Source: a virus. Taken from it: a stretch of DNA of 24,884 nucleotides. Within the stretch, counting starts at the first letter, position 1. Every line of letters begins with the position of its first letter. Shown in pieces: positions 6,214 through 15,128 of the stretch. Under the pieces are notes generated by a model that was not told the DNA's origin, searched no databases, and worked only from the letters and a program-made list of their open reading frames with translations. The DNA is taken from the IMG/VR virus record IMGVR_UViG_3300045006_000207, positions 1 to 24,884 of that record; one strand, given 5' to 3'. A program made the position numbers and the translations under genes.

Positions 6214-9200
6214 TTATCTTAATGCTTTCGGTCTTGTTAAATATTCTCTTACATCAGCGGGCAAATTCCTGTTTTTTGCCCTCTCCACCAATTCATCTAT
6301 CACTTTCCCCATCGGGTCGCCATCCCCGTATTTGGGATATTTTTTGATAAATTCTTCAAGTGCCATAGTGTCGCCCCTGCTGTCTAAAATATAATCAAGC
6401 ATTTTCCTGTGTTCATTGCGATAGATTTCCGCTTCTTTCCTTTCTTTGGATAAACTTTCCCAAGCCTCTTTTCTTTCTTTTGTAGGACCGACCAATATTC
6501 TTAATATTTCTTCCTTGGGGCTACTTTCGTATTGGAGTTGATTATAGGCATTCCTTATTTTATAATCGTTCTCATCGGCATTTATTAAATCTATGAGTTT
6601 CTTTACGGCAACTCCACCCGTAATTAAAGTGGGCAATGACTTTTGCACCAAACGGCTGCGTATAACATCTTGTAAGTTGGTTATTTCGTGAGTCCCTAAC
6701 GCCTTTACAAAACTACCCATTTCTTTGAATAAACCTAATGCGGGACCCCTACCCAAAGGAACACTGCCGCCATAAATACCAAAACCGAAATTCTGCCCTA
6801 TGTCTATCCCGGACAACCCAGCCAAAGAAGTATATTTTTCCACATTCCTGATTAGTTTTCTGGTATCTTCAGGCATTTGCGGAAGCATCTTATAATCCCC
6901 ATCTATAATCCCATCAAGAAACGGAACTGTCCGTGTCCCGCCCAAAAGATACGCTATGGTAGCAAACCTTGCCACTTTATCCCATTGCCCTTGCCTTGCC
7001 CAATTCCAAAGCAAAAATCCCTGTTTGGTAGGAAATTGGGTAAATTGCCCCAACATCCTGCCTACTCCGCCATATTGCCTGTATAATTTAGGGGTATCTA
7101 TACCCGTTTGGATAAATTGGGTTTTACGAACTATCTTCTTGGCATAATTTTCCGCCTCAAATAAATTTTTCCCTTCCGATAACGCTTTGTGCTTTGCCCC
7201 TAAATAAGTAACACCCCTATTTAAAAACTCTACTTGCGAAAAGAAATCTAATTGGTTTATTGGTTTCCCTAACGAAAAATCACCAGACAACCCGCTATTC
7301 ACGAACTCTTGCCTTCCTTCTGGGGTCATCAACCTTTTGTATCCATACATTACAGATTTACCGCCTATTTCCGGTATGGTGTTAGTTAAAACCTGGGTAG
7401 CGTTTTTGGTTGCCGCCGAGAAATTTCCGTATAAAGTTCCCCTATAAGTTAAGCGAACTAACCCCTTTGACAACCTCTCCAATACTCCTTCCCTGCCATA
7501 CCTACCACGCCCCAAAAATGCCTCCATAAAATCAACTGCCTCATTTTTGTATTCAATATTCAGATGGGGGTCTAAAATATTGTTGTATTCCTGCAAGACG
7601 GGTTCACGGAATATCTTTCTTGCAACCGAAGGGATATAAACATCCAAAGCCTTGATTATGTCTTGCTGGTATGGTTTTGCACCTTTCCTTGTTTCAAAGA
7701 AACGGGAATACAACTCATCCGGCAAAAACCTTCCCAACGCAGAAACATCATATCCCATTTCTTTTCCGGTTTGGATAAGGTGGGTAGCGTAATCCCTGAC
7801 ACTTTCATATTCAGGTTTTCCGGTCGCTTTCCAGATTTCCTTATAGGCATTTCTGATTATGGGGATAAACTTTTGCTGGTCGGGGGTAAGTTTGGCGATT
7901 TCCTCTGGTGTAGCCCTGCGATAATCAAGTGCCCTGAACACAACCTCGCTTGCCTTTGACCCCTCCGTAATGCCTACTTTATTGGCTAAATCAATTATTT
8001 GGGCGTATTTAGTAACGAACATCCTTTCTTTGTCTATCGCATCCGCCGCTCTGCTGACGAGTATGCTTTCATCTTTTCCGCCAGACTGGTTTATCGCCTG
8101 GATTGTTTTTTCGCTGTCATTGATTTCTTTCAGGCGTTGGGCAACCATACTTTGCGGTAATTCGCCAGATTGGATTTCGGTCATCTTTCTTTGGCGTTCC
8201 TGCATTATGGAATTGACAAGTTTATCGTTTCTTAAAACCTCTCCCGCCGGTGCTATGCCACGATATATCTGGGTTGCCGTTTGCTCTATTGGTTCGGTAA
8301 GTTCGGGAGGGATAACAACGGAACCTCGTTTATTTACTATATTACTAAAATTAACTAATTTCTCCTTATCGTTTTCTAATTTTAATTCCCAATTACCTAT
8401 TTTTATCTTAATAGGTTTAGCATACTTACCTTGTTCTGGAGCATTAGCAATAGCATTTGCAAGTTGATTTTGTAATTCTACCTTTTCTTCTGGAAGCAAT
8501 AAGTGTCTTTCTTGTTTGAGACCGACTATTTTCTTTTTTGCATTATACCTATAAGGAACTTCCCCAAATTTGATTTTAGGTATCGCTTTTTTAGCTAAGG
8601 GAGTAACAGTTACGGTGGTGGGTTCTGCGGGTTTCTGACCTTCACCTGTGGGTTTGGAGAGTTGTCTAATATATTCTTTCTCTGCCGTCTCCACATTATC
8701 AAATAAAGCACTTTCTGTTTTTGGGTTATAAACAAAAGTTCCATCGTTTCTCTTTAGATAATATTTGCCTTCTTCATTTATAAATAATCCTAATTTACCC
8801 TTATTATAAGTTTGTAAAACTTCCCCAGGAATTGCTCCTCGTCCTGCACTTATAGACTCTTTATCAATCTTTAACACCTTCTCCCCTATGGGTTGGGAGA
8901 TGGGTTCTAAATCTTTTGGTGTCACAACCACACCGCTTACGATTTTCTTTGCCCTTGCTTCTTGAATATCTTTTTGGACTTGGGGTTGAGTAATGGCAAT
9001 GGTTTCCTCTGGGGTAGGCGTAGTTCTTAATTCCTTTGCTTGTGCTTTGGCAATGGGGCGTTTAATCGTCTTGCCACCCACTACGGTAAATCCTTCTCCT
9101 TGCCTAATACCTTGCCCAAGAGCAGGTTCATAAGAAAGTTGTGCTTGTGTTTTCCCACCTATGAGTTTTTGTTCTGATATGGGTATTTTGGTAATGGGTT

Positions 9201-10029
9201 GGGTAGCAGTAAATCCTTTGCCATAGATAGTTTCTGGAGCTGGGAGTTGGCGTTGTGTAATGCCACGCTGGACTTCCCTTACGCCCTCTTTAAAAGTCGC
9301 TTCCCTATAAAGAGTATCTATGTTTGCCTTATCTCGGAAAGATAAATCTGGGCGTTGGTGGGTAAATGCAGTCAACCCCCCAAATAAAATTGATTGTGCT
9401 AATTTTTCCCCGGGGGGTGCCATAATAGCACCTAAACCAGTAGAAGTGGCTATTGCTCCAGGATAAGAACGGATTAAATTGGTGGGACCGAATACCGCCC
9501 CCATAACCGCTTCTTCTGGCAATCCTTGGGTTACGGGTTGGTTTTGACCGATATTCCTTAAAGCCCTTGCCCCCATAAATGTAGTAGCCCCACCGGCAGA
9601 AGCACCGATATATTTAGCAAGTCTTGGTAATTGAGTAACTAATTTTCCCGTTACTCCCCTTGCTACCGCACCGCCACCTATTCCGCCTATCATAAAAGAA
9701 GGAAGCATACCCAACAAAGAACCACCTGCCCTTGCTATCTTCGCTGGAAGCCCTTGCGGGGCGGGCATCTGTTCAAGTGGAACTGGATATTTTATTGATA
9801 GAGCCTTACTCTGAGCAAAGGGAGTCTGTTCTGCCATACCAGCTGTTAACTGGGGCAGGATTTTACGAGCCAAATCTTCTTGGGAATATACTGGGGGTTG
9901 GCTTTTCTGGGAAATTTTCTGTGTGGGTTCTATATTCTTAAATATAGATTCGCCCACACCCTTATTCTGTTGAAATATGGACTTGCCACTCTGATTTTCT
10001 TCTTTTATATCTGCAAAAATTGAAGGCAT
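6214..10029 (-). CDS. Large internal virion / DNA ejection protein (1271 aa)
   Basis: Its size and place match T7 gp16 (about 1318 aa). After a Lys/Gln-rich start with two SIFxxxK-type repeats (SGKSIFQQNKG, VGESIFKNIEP) there are Gly/Ala-rich hydrophobic stretches at roughly 85-160 and 190-225 (LLGMLPSFMIGGIGGGAVARG; IGASAGGATTFMGARAL; GAIATSTGLGAIMAPPG) that could enter membranes during ejection. A long low-complexity Lys/Pro/Glu/Gln region (about 250-520) follows. The C-terminal half is helical with the recognisable phage stretch RMLGQFTQFPTKQGFLLWNWARQGQWDKVARFATIAYLLGGTR. No lysozyme or transglycosylase catalytic motif is visible, unlike gp16. It probably enters the host with the DNA. Confidence 0.72.
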   Translation of the reverse strand: MPSIFADIKEENQSGKSIFQQNKGVGESIFKNIEPTQKISQKSQPPVYSQEDLARKILPQLTAGMAEQTPFAQSKALSIKYPVPLEQMPAPQGLPAKIARAGGSLLGMLPSFMIGGIGGGAVARGVTGKLVTQLPRLAKYIGASAGGATTFMGARALRNIGQNQPVTQGLPEEAVMGAVFGPTNLIRSYPGAIATSTGLGAIMAPPGEKLAQSILFGGLTAFTHQRPDLSFRDKANIDTLYREATFKEGVREVQRGITQRQLPAPETIYGKGFTATQPITKIPISEQKLIGGKTQAQLSYEPALGQGIRQGEGFTVVGGKTIKRPIAKAQAKELRTTPTPEETIAITQPQVQKDIQEARAKKIVSGVVVTPKDLEPISQPIGEKVLKIDKESISAGRGAIPGEVLQTYNKGKLGLFINEEGKYYLKRNDGTFVYNPKTESALFDNVETAEKEYIRQLSKPTGEGQKPAEPTTVTVTPLAKKAIPKIKFGEVPYRYNAKKKIVGLKQERHLLLPEEKVELQNQLANAIANAPEQGKYAKPIKIKIGNWELKLENDKEKLVNFSNIVNKRGSVVIPPELTEPIEQTATQIYRGIAPAGEVLRNDKLVNSIMQERQRKMTEIQSGELPQSMVAQRLKEINDSEKTIQAINQSGGKDESILVSRAADAIDKERMFVTKYAQIIDLANKVGITEGSKASEVVFRALDYRRATPEEIAKLTPDQQKFIPIIRNAYKEIWKATGKPEYESVRDYATHLIQTGKEMGYDVSALGRFLPDELYSRFFETRKGAKPYQQDIIKALDVYIPSVARKIFREPVLQEYNNILDPHLNIEYKNEAVDFMEAFLGRGRYGREGVLERLSKGLVRLTYRGTLYGNFSAATKNATQVLTNTIPEIGGKSVMYGYKRLMTPEGRQEFVNSGLSGDFSLGKPINQLDFFSQVEFLNRGVTYLGAKHKALSEGKNLFEAENYAKKIVRKTQFIQTGIDTPKLYRQYGGVGRMLGQFTQFPTKQGFLLWNWARQGQWDKVARFATIAYLLGGTRTVPFLDGIIDGDYKMLPQMPEDTRKLIRNVEKYTSLAGLSGIDIGQNFGFGIYGGSVPLGRGPALGLFKEMGSFVKALGTHEITNLQDVIRSRLVQKSLPTLITGGVAVKKLIDLINADENDYKIRNAYNQLQYESSPKEEILRILVGPTKERKEAWESLSKERKEAEIYRNEHRKMLDYILDSRGDTMALEEFIKKYPKYGDGDPMGKVIDELVERAKNRNLPADVREYLTRPKALR

Positions 10030-10631
10030 TATCTTTTACCCTTACCTATTGGAAAAACACCCGTTCTTCTAAAATAATATTCATCTATTTGTTTTTGCAT
10101 TTCTGGAAAATTTTCTGACATCATCTTATAGGCGGTTTGGTCATCTACTACTCCACTTGCCCAATCTTTTAATGAAGCATTGAAATCAAGTTCCCTATTG
10201 TATTTTTTTTCGGAAGGAGTTTCTTTTGTTGGTTCTTTTTCTGAAACAACTTTCGCTTTTCCAATATTAGGAGATATCTCTTTTAACTCGCCAGTCGTAG
10301 GGTTAACAAGATAAAATGGTTGTGGTTGTGGTAAAGCATATTTTCCTAATGGGGTTTCAAGGTTTAATCCCGCAGGTATATTTTTTGTATTTAGGGTATA
10401 TTGTAAAAATTGTTTGGGAACTTTAGATACATCGCTTGTTAATCCCTGTCCAATCATTTTTTGTTCATACTGAGGAGATATATCTCTTGTAGCATAACCC
10501 GCTTTGACTAAATTTTCCCAATCTTTTTGTTTCTGTGTTTCCTGTGCTTGTTGATTTAACCAATCTTGGAAAGCAATCTGTAATATAGGATTATCTAATA
10601 TACCCTCTCGTCTTGGTAATACCTGTATCAT
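10029..10631 (-). CDS. Probable ejection cassette protein (200 aa)
   Basis: It is a hydrophilic, mostly helical protein with a Pro/Lys/Glu linker in the middle (SEKEPTKETPSEKKYNREL). The N-terminal part (ILDNPILQIAFQDWLNQQAQETQKQKDWENLVKAGY) is a long helix. NLETPLGKYALPQPQPFYLVNPTTGELKEI is a short beta hairpin region. The C-terminus (SLKDWASGVVDDQTAYKMMSENFPEMQKQIDEYYFRR) is helical. It has a strong AGGAGG ribosome binding site and overlaps the 1271-aa gene by TAATG. Its place between a gp14-like and a gp16-sized protein matches T7 gp15, though it is much smaller than gp15 (about 747 aa). No family is recognised. Confidence 0.65.
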   Translation of the reverse strand: MIQVLPRREGILDNPILQIAFQDWLNQQAQETQKQKDWENLVKAGYATRDISPQYEQKMIGQGLTSDVSKVPKQFLQYTLNTKNIPAGLNLETPLGKYALPQPQPFYLVNPTTGELKEISPNIGKAKVVSEKEPTKETPSEKKYNRELDFNASLKDWASGVVDDQTAYKMMSENFPEMQKQIDEYYFRRTGVFPIGKGKR

Positions 10632-10661
10632 TTTAATCCTCCTATCATAATAATAATTCTA

Positions 10662-10691
10662 ATTATAGATTTTAGGCATTTATTATCTAAA
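10662..10691 (-). promoter_or_regulatory. Weak candidate sigma70-type promoter
   Basis: The 55-nt AT-rich gap upstream of the 200-aa gene contains a perfect TATAAT (10662-10667) with TTTAGA 18 nt upstream at 10686-10691, four of six matches to TTGACA. It would start transcription about 25 nt before the ATG and its AGGAGG. In AT-rich sequence such a match can be chance. Confidence 0.28.
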
Positions 10692-11451
10692 AATAACTTG
10701 CACCAGCTCCCAATCCCGCCCCTGCTAAAGCACCCCAAGGACCAAACCTTGCCCCCATCATTGCACCACCTAAAGCACCACCCAAAATACTTCTTCCCCC
10801 TCCCGTTGTATAATACTGGGGCTGTTTGGCTTGAGCCATTGCCTGATATAATACATCCGCACTCGGAACTGCACCTTGCCAGTATTGCGGGTATTGAGCC
10901 GGAGAAACCTGCGGATATTGCATCTGTAAAACAGGGGTCGCATATTGCAACGCCTGTTGCCCAGCCATAAGTCTTCTATTTATATCTTGTTCGGCAAATG
11001 CCTGTTGCATTTCGGTCAACGCCCTTTGTTCCGTGTCTGCCGCCCTGCCGCCATAAAGCCCGCCCCCAAGGTTAGCCCTTTCCCTTAATCCCCTTACAAG
11101 TTGCTCCTGTTGCCTACCCCTTATGGCATCCAACGCCGCTTGTTCCTCTGGCGTATAGCCAAAAGGATTTTGAAACCTTTGTAACGCCTGTCCCGCCAAC
11201 GCTTCGGTCAGTTGGGTTTGCTGGGGATACATCTGCTCCTGAAGTGCTTTCAACTGCGGAGCATACTGCTGTTGCACCGCCATTTCCGTTCCCGTAACCT
11301 GCGGAAGATATTGGGCATAACTTTTGGCATATTGCTCGTATAATTGTGGATTATATTTTAACTGTGCCTCAAATTGCGATGCTGCAGTTTCGCTTGCTGA
11401 AGGCGCTGGTGTAGTGGGTGCTGCCTGAATGGTTGTTTTTGTTCCGCCCAT
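10687..11451 (-). CDS. Ejection (internal virion) protein, T7 gp14-like position (254 aa)
   Basis: The protein is Gln/Ala/Tyr rich and helical (ASQFEAQLKYNPQLYEQYAKSYAQYLPQV; QQQYAPQLKALQEQMYPQQTQL; EEQAALDAIRGRQQEQLVRGLRERANLGGGLYGGRA). The last 35 residues form a Gly zipper-like hydrophobic end (GGALGGAMMGARFGPWGALAGAGLGAG) that could insert in a membrane. Composition, size and order (after the gp13-like gene, before a 200-aa and a 1271-aa protein) match the T7 gp14-gp15-gp16 ejection set, in which gp14 forms the outer-membrane pore. The ribosome binding site GGAGGAAG precedes the ATG. Homology to gp14 itself is not claimed; the resemblance is composition and synteny. Confidence 0.7.
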   Translation of the reverse strand: MGGTKTTIQAAPTTPAPSASETAASQFEAQLKYNPQLYEQYAKSYAQYLPQVTGTEMAVQQQYAPQLKALQEQMYPQQTQLTEALAGQALQRFQNPFGYTPEEQAALDAIRGRQQEQLVRGLRERANLGGGLYGGRAADTEQRALTEMQQAFAEQDINRRLMAGQQALQYATPVLQMQYPQVSPAQYPQYWQGAVPSADVLYQAMAQAKQPQYYTTGGGRSILGGALGGAMMGARFGPWGALAGAGLGAGASYF

Positions 11452-11460
11452 AACTTCCTC

Positions 11461-11745
11461 CTATTTTAATAACTTAATCCATCTGTCCCTTGAATATAAC
11501 CTAATCCGTTCATCATATTTTAACCTCTTAAAATACCCAGCCTTAGCCCAGGGGACTTGGTCGGTTATTTTCTTTATGAATTGTTTTATAAGCCCGATGC
11601 CGTTGCCGTTCACCGACGAGGAAATCTCTAATTGTTCTATCCAGACGAATTCCCCCTTCTCATTCCAAGTCCCGTCTGAGTTCACCAAATACCATTCAAG
11701 GCAAGCCAAAATATCGCCGCAACTGTTTCTTATAACTTCAAGCAT
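11461..11745 (-). CDS. GNAT-like protein, T7 gp13-type (94 aa)
   Basis: The segment EFVWIEQLEISSSVNGNGIGLIKQFIKKITDQVPWAKAGYFKR reads as the core of a small acetyltransferase-like fold: a central strand with a bend, then an acetyl-CoA-type loop (NGNGIG) and helix. The VPWAK..YFKR..Y..R.R.Y pattern recurs in phage proteins encoded just before the ejection proteins; T7 gp13 holds this place and also has a GNAT-like domain. It is short for a full enzyme. The start is one of coupled genes (2 nt from the preceding stop), and the stop TAG is part of the next ribosome binding site (TAGGAGG). Acetyltransferase activity is not shown; it may be a structural chaperone for the ejection proteins. Confidence 0.6.
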   Translation of the reverse strand: MLEVIRNSCGDILACLEWYLVNSDGTWNEKGEFVWIEQLEISSSVNGNGIGLIKQFIKKITDQVPWAKAGYFKRLKYDERIRLYSRDRWIKLLK

Positions 11746-11747
11746 AA

Positions 11748-12551
11748 TTAACTCGGTGTTCCCATTGAAATCCAGTATATTGTGGTATTAACGCCGTTGC
11801 TATTATAAACAGTGAACCCAGTCGTCGAAACTGCGGTTACATAACAATCATTAGTGGGCGGTATCCCGCTTGGATAATATTGGCTTACTACTACAATGGG
11901 GGCGGAATTATATGTAAAACTAAAATTAACATTTGCGGAACTTGTCGCATTAACGGCAACGCTACCGCTATCCAACCCCAAAGACGCCTTTGTAATGGAT
12001 ACCGTTTGCCAACTACCATCCCCTCTTAAAAAATTGCTTGATGAACCTGTGCCTGTCCCCAAATTGGCAACGGGAACTTGCCCCGCCCCAGAAGGAATGC
12101 TTGATAAAGATGTTACCGAAGCACCAGAAACCTTGCTTGCGGTTGTAATCTGGGCTAATTTGGTATCTACTATTGCCGCAGAAGCGTTTATGTCCGCATT
12201 GACGATTTCCCCATCCTTTATATCGCCTGTTAAAAGGGAACTTCCCAGCGATAACTTGGAATATACGATGGCGGCGGATGTTGATATATCGGCGTTGACT
12301 ATGGAATTATTCAAAGATAACTTGGAATAGGATATGGCGGCTGTGTTTGACAAATCCGCATCCACAATAGTTCCGTCCCTAAAAGTATCCACGCCAATAG
12401 TCAAATAATTATAAATATTATCCTCATTCTGGGTAACTTTTGCGGGGTCAATAATTTCTCCAGTAGTATAGGTGTAAGTCCGTGAAGGTGGAGCGGCGTA
12501 GAGGTTCGCTGCTAAACCAAAAACCAATAATGCAAAAAATATCTTTCTCAT
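11748..12551 (-). CDS. Secreted-type tail-fibre-like protein with tandem repeats (267 aa)
   Basis: The first 19 residues (MRKIFFALLV...NLYA) form a Sec signal peptide. The mature part opens APPSRTYTYTTGEIIDPAKVTQNEDNIYNYL, a known start of phage fibre shafts. Then come repeats of the kind 'IVDADLSNTAAISYSKLSL', 'SIVNADISTSAAIVYSKLSL' and 'EIVNADINASAAIVDTKLA', about 24 residues each, which form fibrous trimeric shafts. SSNFLRGDGSWQTV is the common fibre joint. The last 70 residues (VNFSFTYNSAPIVVVSQYYPSGI...TIYWISMGTPS) look like a small beta-sandwich of the H-type-lectin class, a possible receptor-binding tip. The ribosome binding site TAGGAG is present. It is probably a side fibre. Confidence 0.75.
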   Translation of the reverse strand: MRKIFFALLVFGLAANLYAAPPSRTYTYTTGEIIDPAKVTQNEDNIYNYLTIGVDTFRDGTIVDADLSNTAAISYSKLSLNNSIVNADISTSAAIVYSKLSLGSSLLTGDIKDGEIVNADINASAAIVDTKLAQITTASKVSGASVTSLSSIPSGAGQVPVANLGTGTGSSSNFLRGDGSWQTVSITKASLGLDSGSVAVNATSSANVNFSFTYNSAPIVVVSQYYPSGIPPTNDCYVTAVSTTGFTVYNSNGVNTTIYWISMGTPS

Positions 12552-12560
12552 AAATTACTC

Positions 12561-13250
12561 CTATTTGCTTTGTTCATATTTACTCCCGAAATCATCTATC
12601 TGATAATGAAAATCAATTTCCAATAATGCGGCGTCTTGTTCATACGTATCGTTTGCCGGATTTCTGAATAACCTGCAAACAAGCATACTTGAAACTTTCT
12701 TTCCGGTTCCGTCTATGTCGTCAAAATCCGAATATTTGCTTACCCACGCCGTTCCCCCCGCCTGCAATGCGGTAGAATTTATCGTTGTGGGGGCTGAAAA
12801 AGTCCCATCGGTATTCGCCCAAGTATATTCCAAAGACCAAACCACTGTTCCCGTGTTGGTGTCGATAGGCGTCCAGAGGATATGGGGATGAATGTTAGTT
12901 CCTTCTTTGTATCCGTGCGGAAGTTGTATCGTAAAATATGCCTGTTCGGTAGTGGCTGAACCATTAAATCCATATACCAATAGGTTTGTTGTTGCCGGGG
13001 CGAAGGCGATTAAATCCGGGGCGGTGGCATTTGTCTTTACCGCAAGTCCGGCAATCCTTATGTCGTCATACCTTACATCCGGTTGATACCTTCCGTTGGT
13101 AATATCCCATAATTTCTCAAGAGCGTCGTTTATTATTACCAACGCATTATGGTCAAAGTCGGTAATTCTTACCGGCTTGTTTATCCTTAAAGCATAAGCA
13201 TTGGTCAATAAAAGAAATCCTATGATTATTATTAAAATAAGTTTTTTCAA
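12561..13250 (-). CDS. Putative virion protein with signal peptide (229 aa, TTG start)
   Basis: The best start is the TTG at 13250, which overlaps the nozzle stop as TTGA and gives MKKLILIIIIGFLLLTNAYA, a clean Sec signal with cleavage after AYA. An earlier TTG at 13268 adds six residues. The mature part begins LRINKPVRITDFDHNALVIINDALEKLWDIT, a stretch common in phage fibre proteins, and contains TIQLPHGYKEGTNIHPHILWTP followed by VVWSLEYTWANTDGTF, a motif group I know from phage structural and tail proteins of unknown fold. The C-terminus LLEIDFHYQIDDFGS ends in beta strands. The role is probably tail or fibre attachment; a signal peptide on such a protein is unusual. Confidence 0.7.
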   Translation of the reverse strand: MKKLILIIIIGFLLLTNAYALRINKPVRITDFDHNALVIINDALEKLWDITNGRYQPDVRYDDIRIAGLAVKTNATAPDLIAFAPATTNLLVYGFNGSATTEQAYFTIQLPHGYKEGTNIHPHILWTPIDTNTGTVVWSLEYTWANTDGTFSAPTTINSTALQAGGTAWVSKYSDFDDIDGTGKKVSSMLVCRLFRNPANDTYEQDAALLEIDFHYQIDDFGSKYEQSK

Positions 13251-15124
13251 AATGAATCCAACCCCCAATAGATGACCGCATATCCCATTAAATCCATCGG
13301 TTCGTCAATGGATGGTTCATCAAACTTAAACTTGATAAACCTGCCTGAAACATTCAGGGGCAACCTTGTCAATGATGTCGCCATTCCCGCCCAGGTATCC
13401 GTTCCCCATATCGCCGTTCCCCATAAAGAACCGCTTGCGGTAGAAGCCAAGTCCAAACTTTCTATGGTGCTTGAAAAATCGGTTGCGTAATAAACCTGCA
13501 TAGTCGCCGAGGTCGCCGTAGTTGACCATACGAAAATTTCCCCATAATTCTTCCGTAACGGAGAAGAACCCATATCATACCATTTAGTCGTATAATATGC
13601 CGGAATGTCGCCTATGGAATACGCCGAAGTCGAATCCGGCGTAGTGGTAAATGTCGGATAAACAAGTATGCCGGTTACCGCAGAATTGCTATATAAAACC
13701 TGTGAGCCCGAAACATAAGTATCCATAATCCCGACAATGACCGCTTCCTCGCCAGAACCAGTGCCTGATGTTATCCTGACGATTGCCCCGGTAACATCAG
13801 TCAAGGTTGCGGAAGAATCATAAAGAACCTGAACTCCGCTTTCGGTATCCGACCAGTTGCTATCGACAGCGTCAACAATTCCGGTTTCACCCGCACAATC
13901 GCTATATAAATCTGCATCATTCATCTTATAGACAATCGAATAATAATTCCCGAAATAAACTTGCGGTATGGAATTTGCGTCATCCGCAATGCACATTGCG
14001 TTTGCGTCTATCTGGGTATGTTTTGACCACTCGCCTATGCCGTAATGGTAATCAAGCAATAAATTATTGTCATCAACCGCACCCGTTGTTACGGCAAGGT
14101 AATAATGGGAATTTACCCTGTCGTCCACCGCCACCGCATACTGCAACCTTGAAGCATATAGGTCATCCGTGGTAGTTTCAATAAGCGAGGAAATGTCCGT
14201 AACCTTGACGCCGTCAAGGAAGTTTATTGTCTTGTCCCTTGATAAAAATATAATCCCCTCGGAATTTCCTATGCCGATAGTCTTAACAGAGTTCTTGGCG
14301 ATACAGCCTATGCCCTCAGAAACCTTGCCGACATTTATCAATTCGTCCCCGCCGACCAACGAAACCTTATATATCGAGTCGGTAAGGAAAATATACAAAT
14401 CGTCATACAGGGTAGCCATCGCCTCTATCTGCTGACCGCCTTTCGTGGCAATATCCACATAATCGTTATCCGACCAGGTTTCAATAGTCCCGACATTAGA
14501 CCAGCGTATCCTTGTGGTATGGGCGGTAGAACCTTCCGTAGTATTGCCGAATATCAGGTAATTCTTCCACCACGCCACGCATTTTGCCTTTGTAACCGCA
14601 GATGACAGCCCAGTAAAACTTAAAGCAGAAGATGTTACCCCGTTTGTCTTTAAGGGCGGATTATACCCGTTTGTCCCTATGGCGTAATCCAAAGCCGAAG
14701 TCCAGATAAACTGATAATTCTGCCCCTCGGTAATAGTTGCCGAACCAGTAATGTCTGTTTTTACCCCTGCGGTTGAAACCGAGAATAACTTGCTTCCGCA
14801 AGTCGCCAACTTATACTTTGTCCCGCTTGAAAGATACAACTCATACAGACCGGTTACCGCCTCGTAAGAGTCAACCAAGTCAGTTGTATCAAGGATGCTG
14901 TGAAAAGCGTAGCCATAACGCTTTGACGCCTGCCCTGTATTATCAAGTGTGATATTTTGTATTGCCGCCGCACGCCCGTCCTTTACGATAGGCGGACTTG
15001 AAGTATCGTCAAGTCCTAAAAACACCTGCAATCCCTGTTCAGGAAATGTCTTTGCTTGTTCCTGTGCATTTGCATTACAAACCAAAGATAATGATAAAAG
15101 TAGTGTAAGAAATAATTTTTTCAT
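13247..15124 (-). CDS. Nozzle / tail-hub beta-propeller protein with N-terminal signal peptide (625 aa)
   Basis: After residue 21 the protein matches podovirus nozzle or stabilisation proteins: FLGLDDTSSPPIVKDGRAAAIQNITLDNTGQASKRYGY is the standard opening (a gene that lists residues around 'DG.A..AQN...D..G...KR.GY'). Repeated blades follow (LYELYLSSGTKYKLATCG; YDDLYIFLTDSIYKVSL; GIIFLSRDKTINFLDG; HYYLAVTTGAVDDNNLLLDYHYGIGEWS). The far C-terminus (RFIKFKFDEPSIDEPMDLMGYAVIY) is a beta domain. The surprise is the start: MKKLFLTLLLSLSLVCNANA is a perfect Sec signal peptide with cleavage expected after ANA (residue 20). The ATG is 4 nt after the adaptor stop. Its stop overlaps the next start as TTGA. 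The nozzle should form the tail gate below the adaptor. Confidence 0.78.
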   Translation of the reverse strand: MKKLFLTLLLSLSLVCNANAQEQAKTFPEQGLQVFLGLDDTSSPPIVKDGRAAAIQNITLDNTGQASKRYGYAFHSILDTTDLVDSYEAVTGLYELYLSSGTKYKLATCGSKLFSVSTAGVKTDITGSATITEGQNYQFIWTSALDYAIGTNGYNPPLKTNGVTSSALSFTGLSSAVTKAKCVAWWKNYLIFGNTTEGSTAHTTRIRWSNVGTIETWSDNDYVDIATKGGQQIEAMATLYDDLYIFLTDSIYKVSLVGGDELINVGKVSEGIGCIAKNSVKTIGIGNSEGIIFLSRDKTINFLDGVKVTDISSLIETTTDDLYASRLQYAVAVDDRVNSHYYLAVTTGAVDDNNLLLDYHYGIGEWSKHTQIDANAMCIADDANSIPQVYFGNYYSIVYKMNDADLYSDCAGETGIVDAVDSNWSDTESGVQVLYDSSATLTDVTGAIVRITSGTGSGEEAVIVGIMDTYVSGSQVLYSNSAVTGILVYPTFTTTPDSTSAYSIGDIPAYYTTKWYDMGSSPLRKNYGEIFVWSTTATSATMQVYYATDFSSTIESLDLASTASGSLWGTAIWGTDTWAGMATSLTRLPLNVSGRFIKFKFDEPSIDEPMDLMGYAVIYWGLDSF

Positions 15125-15128
15125 ATAT

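Noticed and set aside
7970-8467. Plus-strand open frame of 165 aa with hydrophobic stretches
   Set aside because: Lies wholly opposite the 1271-aa ejection protein; hydrophobicity comes from antisense of charged Lys/Glu codons.
12779-12973. Minus-strand 64-aa frame
   Set aside because: Contained in the 229-aa virion protein gene in another frame with no start signal.
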